This document shows positions 63,384 through 64,000 of a stretch of DNA of 64,000 nt, piece by piece. Source of the DNA: Saccopteryx bilineata (Eukaryota > Chordata > Mammalia > Chiroptera > Emballonuridae); NCBI RefSeq assembly GCF_036850765.1, contig NC_089493.1:191213640-191277639 (forward strand), given 5' to 3'. Under the pieces are notes generated by a model. It made no database searches and had not been told where the DNA came from. It saw only the letters and a program-made list of their open reading frames with translations. A program made the position numbers and the translations under genes. Position 1 is the first letter of the stretch, and every line of letters begins with the position of its first letter.

Positions 63384-64000
63384 CTAAGGGACAGTCCCCG
63401 CCTTGCAGAAGGATGCAGCCAGTTCGGTTGGTTGTAGATATTCATGGACCCAGATTTTCACTCTGTTTTGCTTGTTTGGGGTGGGAGACCCGGATGAGGT
63501 GAAGGAATGCAGGGCCGGGCCTGCGTCCTGTCCGGAGTGCGCCTGGCACCGCCCGCCCGTCCCCAGGGGGAGGCGTAGGAAGTGAGACCACTACCACAGG
63601 GCATCGGAGGTGGGAGCCCCAGGCAGGCGGGGCGGGGATGGACAGAAGAACGGCCATGCCCTCAGTGGAGGAGGACAGCCCAGCTCTGAACCCCTTTTCG
63701 GCAATACTGGCCGGGGGGTTGCGGCATCTGTCCGAGTTTTCTGGACCCAGAACGTCACATCTCCTGGGTGCACGTGGGGAGTGGGGGAAGGGCTCCACTG
63801 TGCCGTGACCTCAGCATCTCCTCCCTGGTCTCCTCCTCGCTCTTCGTTGTTTCCTACGATACGGGTCTGGGCGCTGAGCCCTGGCTCTGAGATGGGGGTC
63901 TGTGCGGTCACGCGTGAGGCCTTCTCTGCCTAACCCAGACGCACGCTGCAGAGGCACACAGATACCTCTAACTTGGTGCCCAGTCACAGAGACCTACTCC
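63384..64000. other. Unassigned GC-rich sequence to the window end
   Basis: CpG-bearing at 63530-63640 but without promoter features or recognisable exons. Open frames on both strands have no known domain. Confidence 0.4.

Overview
The window is nuclear DNA of a mammal, almost certainly a bat. The main evidence is a family of about 400 bp tRNA-derived SINEs: tRNA-like head, long GC-rich body, A-rich tail. Eleven to twelve copies are present, most with clean target-site duplications (TSDs). From memory the family resembles the Rhin-type SINEs of horseshoe and leaf-nosed bats (Rhinolophidae/Hipposideridae). A second tRNA-derived SINE type, seen here only as a 43-50 bp head fragment at 42.85 kb, fits the same group. 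The rest is standard mammalian repeat fossil record: many MIRs, L2 and L3/CR1 3' ends, MaLR (MLT1-like) LTRs, antisense L1 3' ends, hAT and mariner MITEs.

I find no protein-coding gene I can support. The long open frames fall in SINEs (whose GC-rich body is open in several frames), in tandem repeats (41.3-42.0 and 59.5-60.3 kb) or in unassigned single-copy DNA without recognisable domains. There is no convincing CpG island or RNA gene. The window is intergenic or inside a long intron. Weak hints favour an intron of a plus-strand gene: all five confident L1 pieces and all four MaLR LTR pieces are antisense, and a textbook zero-length-exon (recursive splice) motif lies on the plus strand at 56.9 kb.

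Layout. 0-10 kb: hAT fossils, an unassigned CpG-bearing block (2.7-3.35 kb), a MaLR LTR, an L3/CR1 end split by an old SINE, and an L1 end split by a young SINE. 10-20 kb: a near-perfect hairpin MITE (11.65 kb); a 237 bp segment at 13.18 kb copied into a MIR at 14.81 kb; a nested pile at 15.3-17.1 kb (MaLR LTR with two SINEs, then L1 with a third). 20-41 kb: MIR-rich, L2 ends, purine and cytosine runs, a 54 bp tandem duplication, three SINEs and a MaLR LTR. 41-48 kb: a 0.7 kb CA/GT-type array, a tailless SINE fragment with TSDs, a nested inverted repeat holding an octamer motif, and a 27-33 bp AT/CA minisatellite. 48-64 kb: a SINE, a long ancient repeat, a mariner MITE, the recursive-splice motif, a 1 kb L1 3' end, a 22 bp minisatellite with higher-order structure, a conserved-looking AT-rich block, and a SINE whose tail grew into a 240 bp purine microsatellite.

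The most interesting signals are: (1) young SINE copies carry a 22 bp internal duplication that doubles a CTCF-core-like motif, while older copies have only one diverged unit; (2) the tailless SINE; (3) the 13.2 to 14.8 kb templated insertion; (4) the recursive-splice motif; (5) two MITEs of different age sharing terminal sequence. All family names are from recognition by eye; no database search was run.
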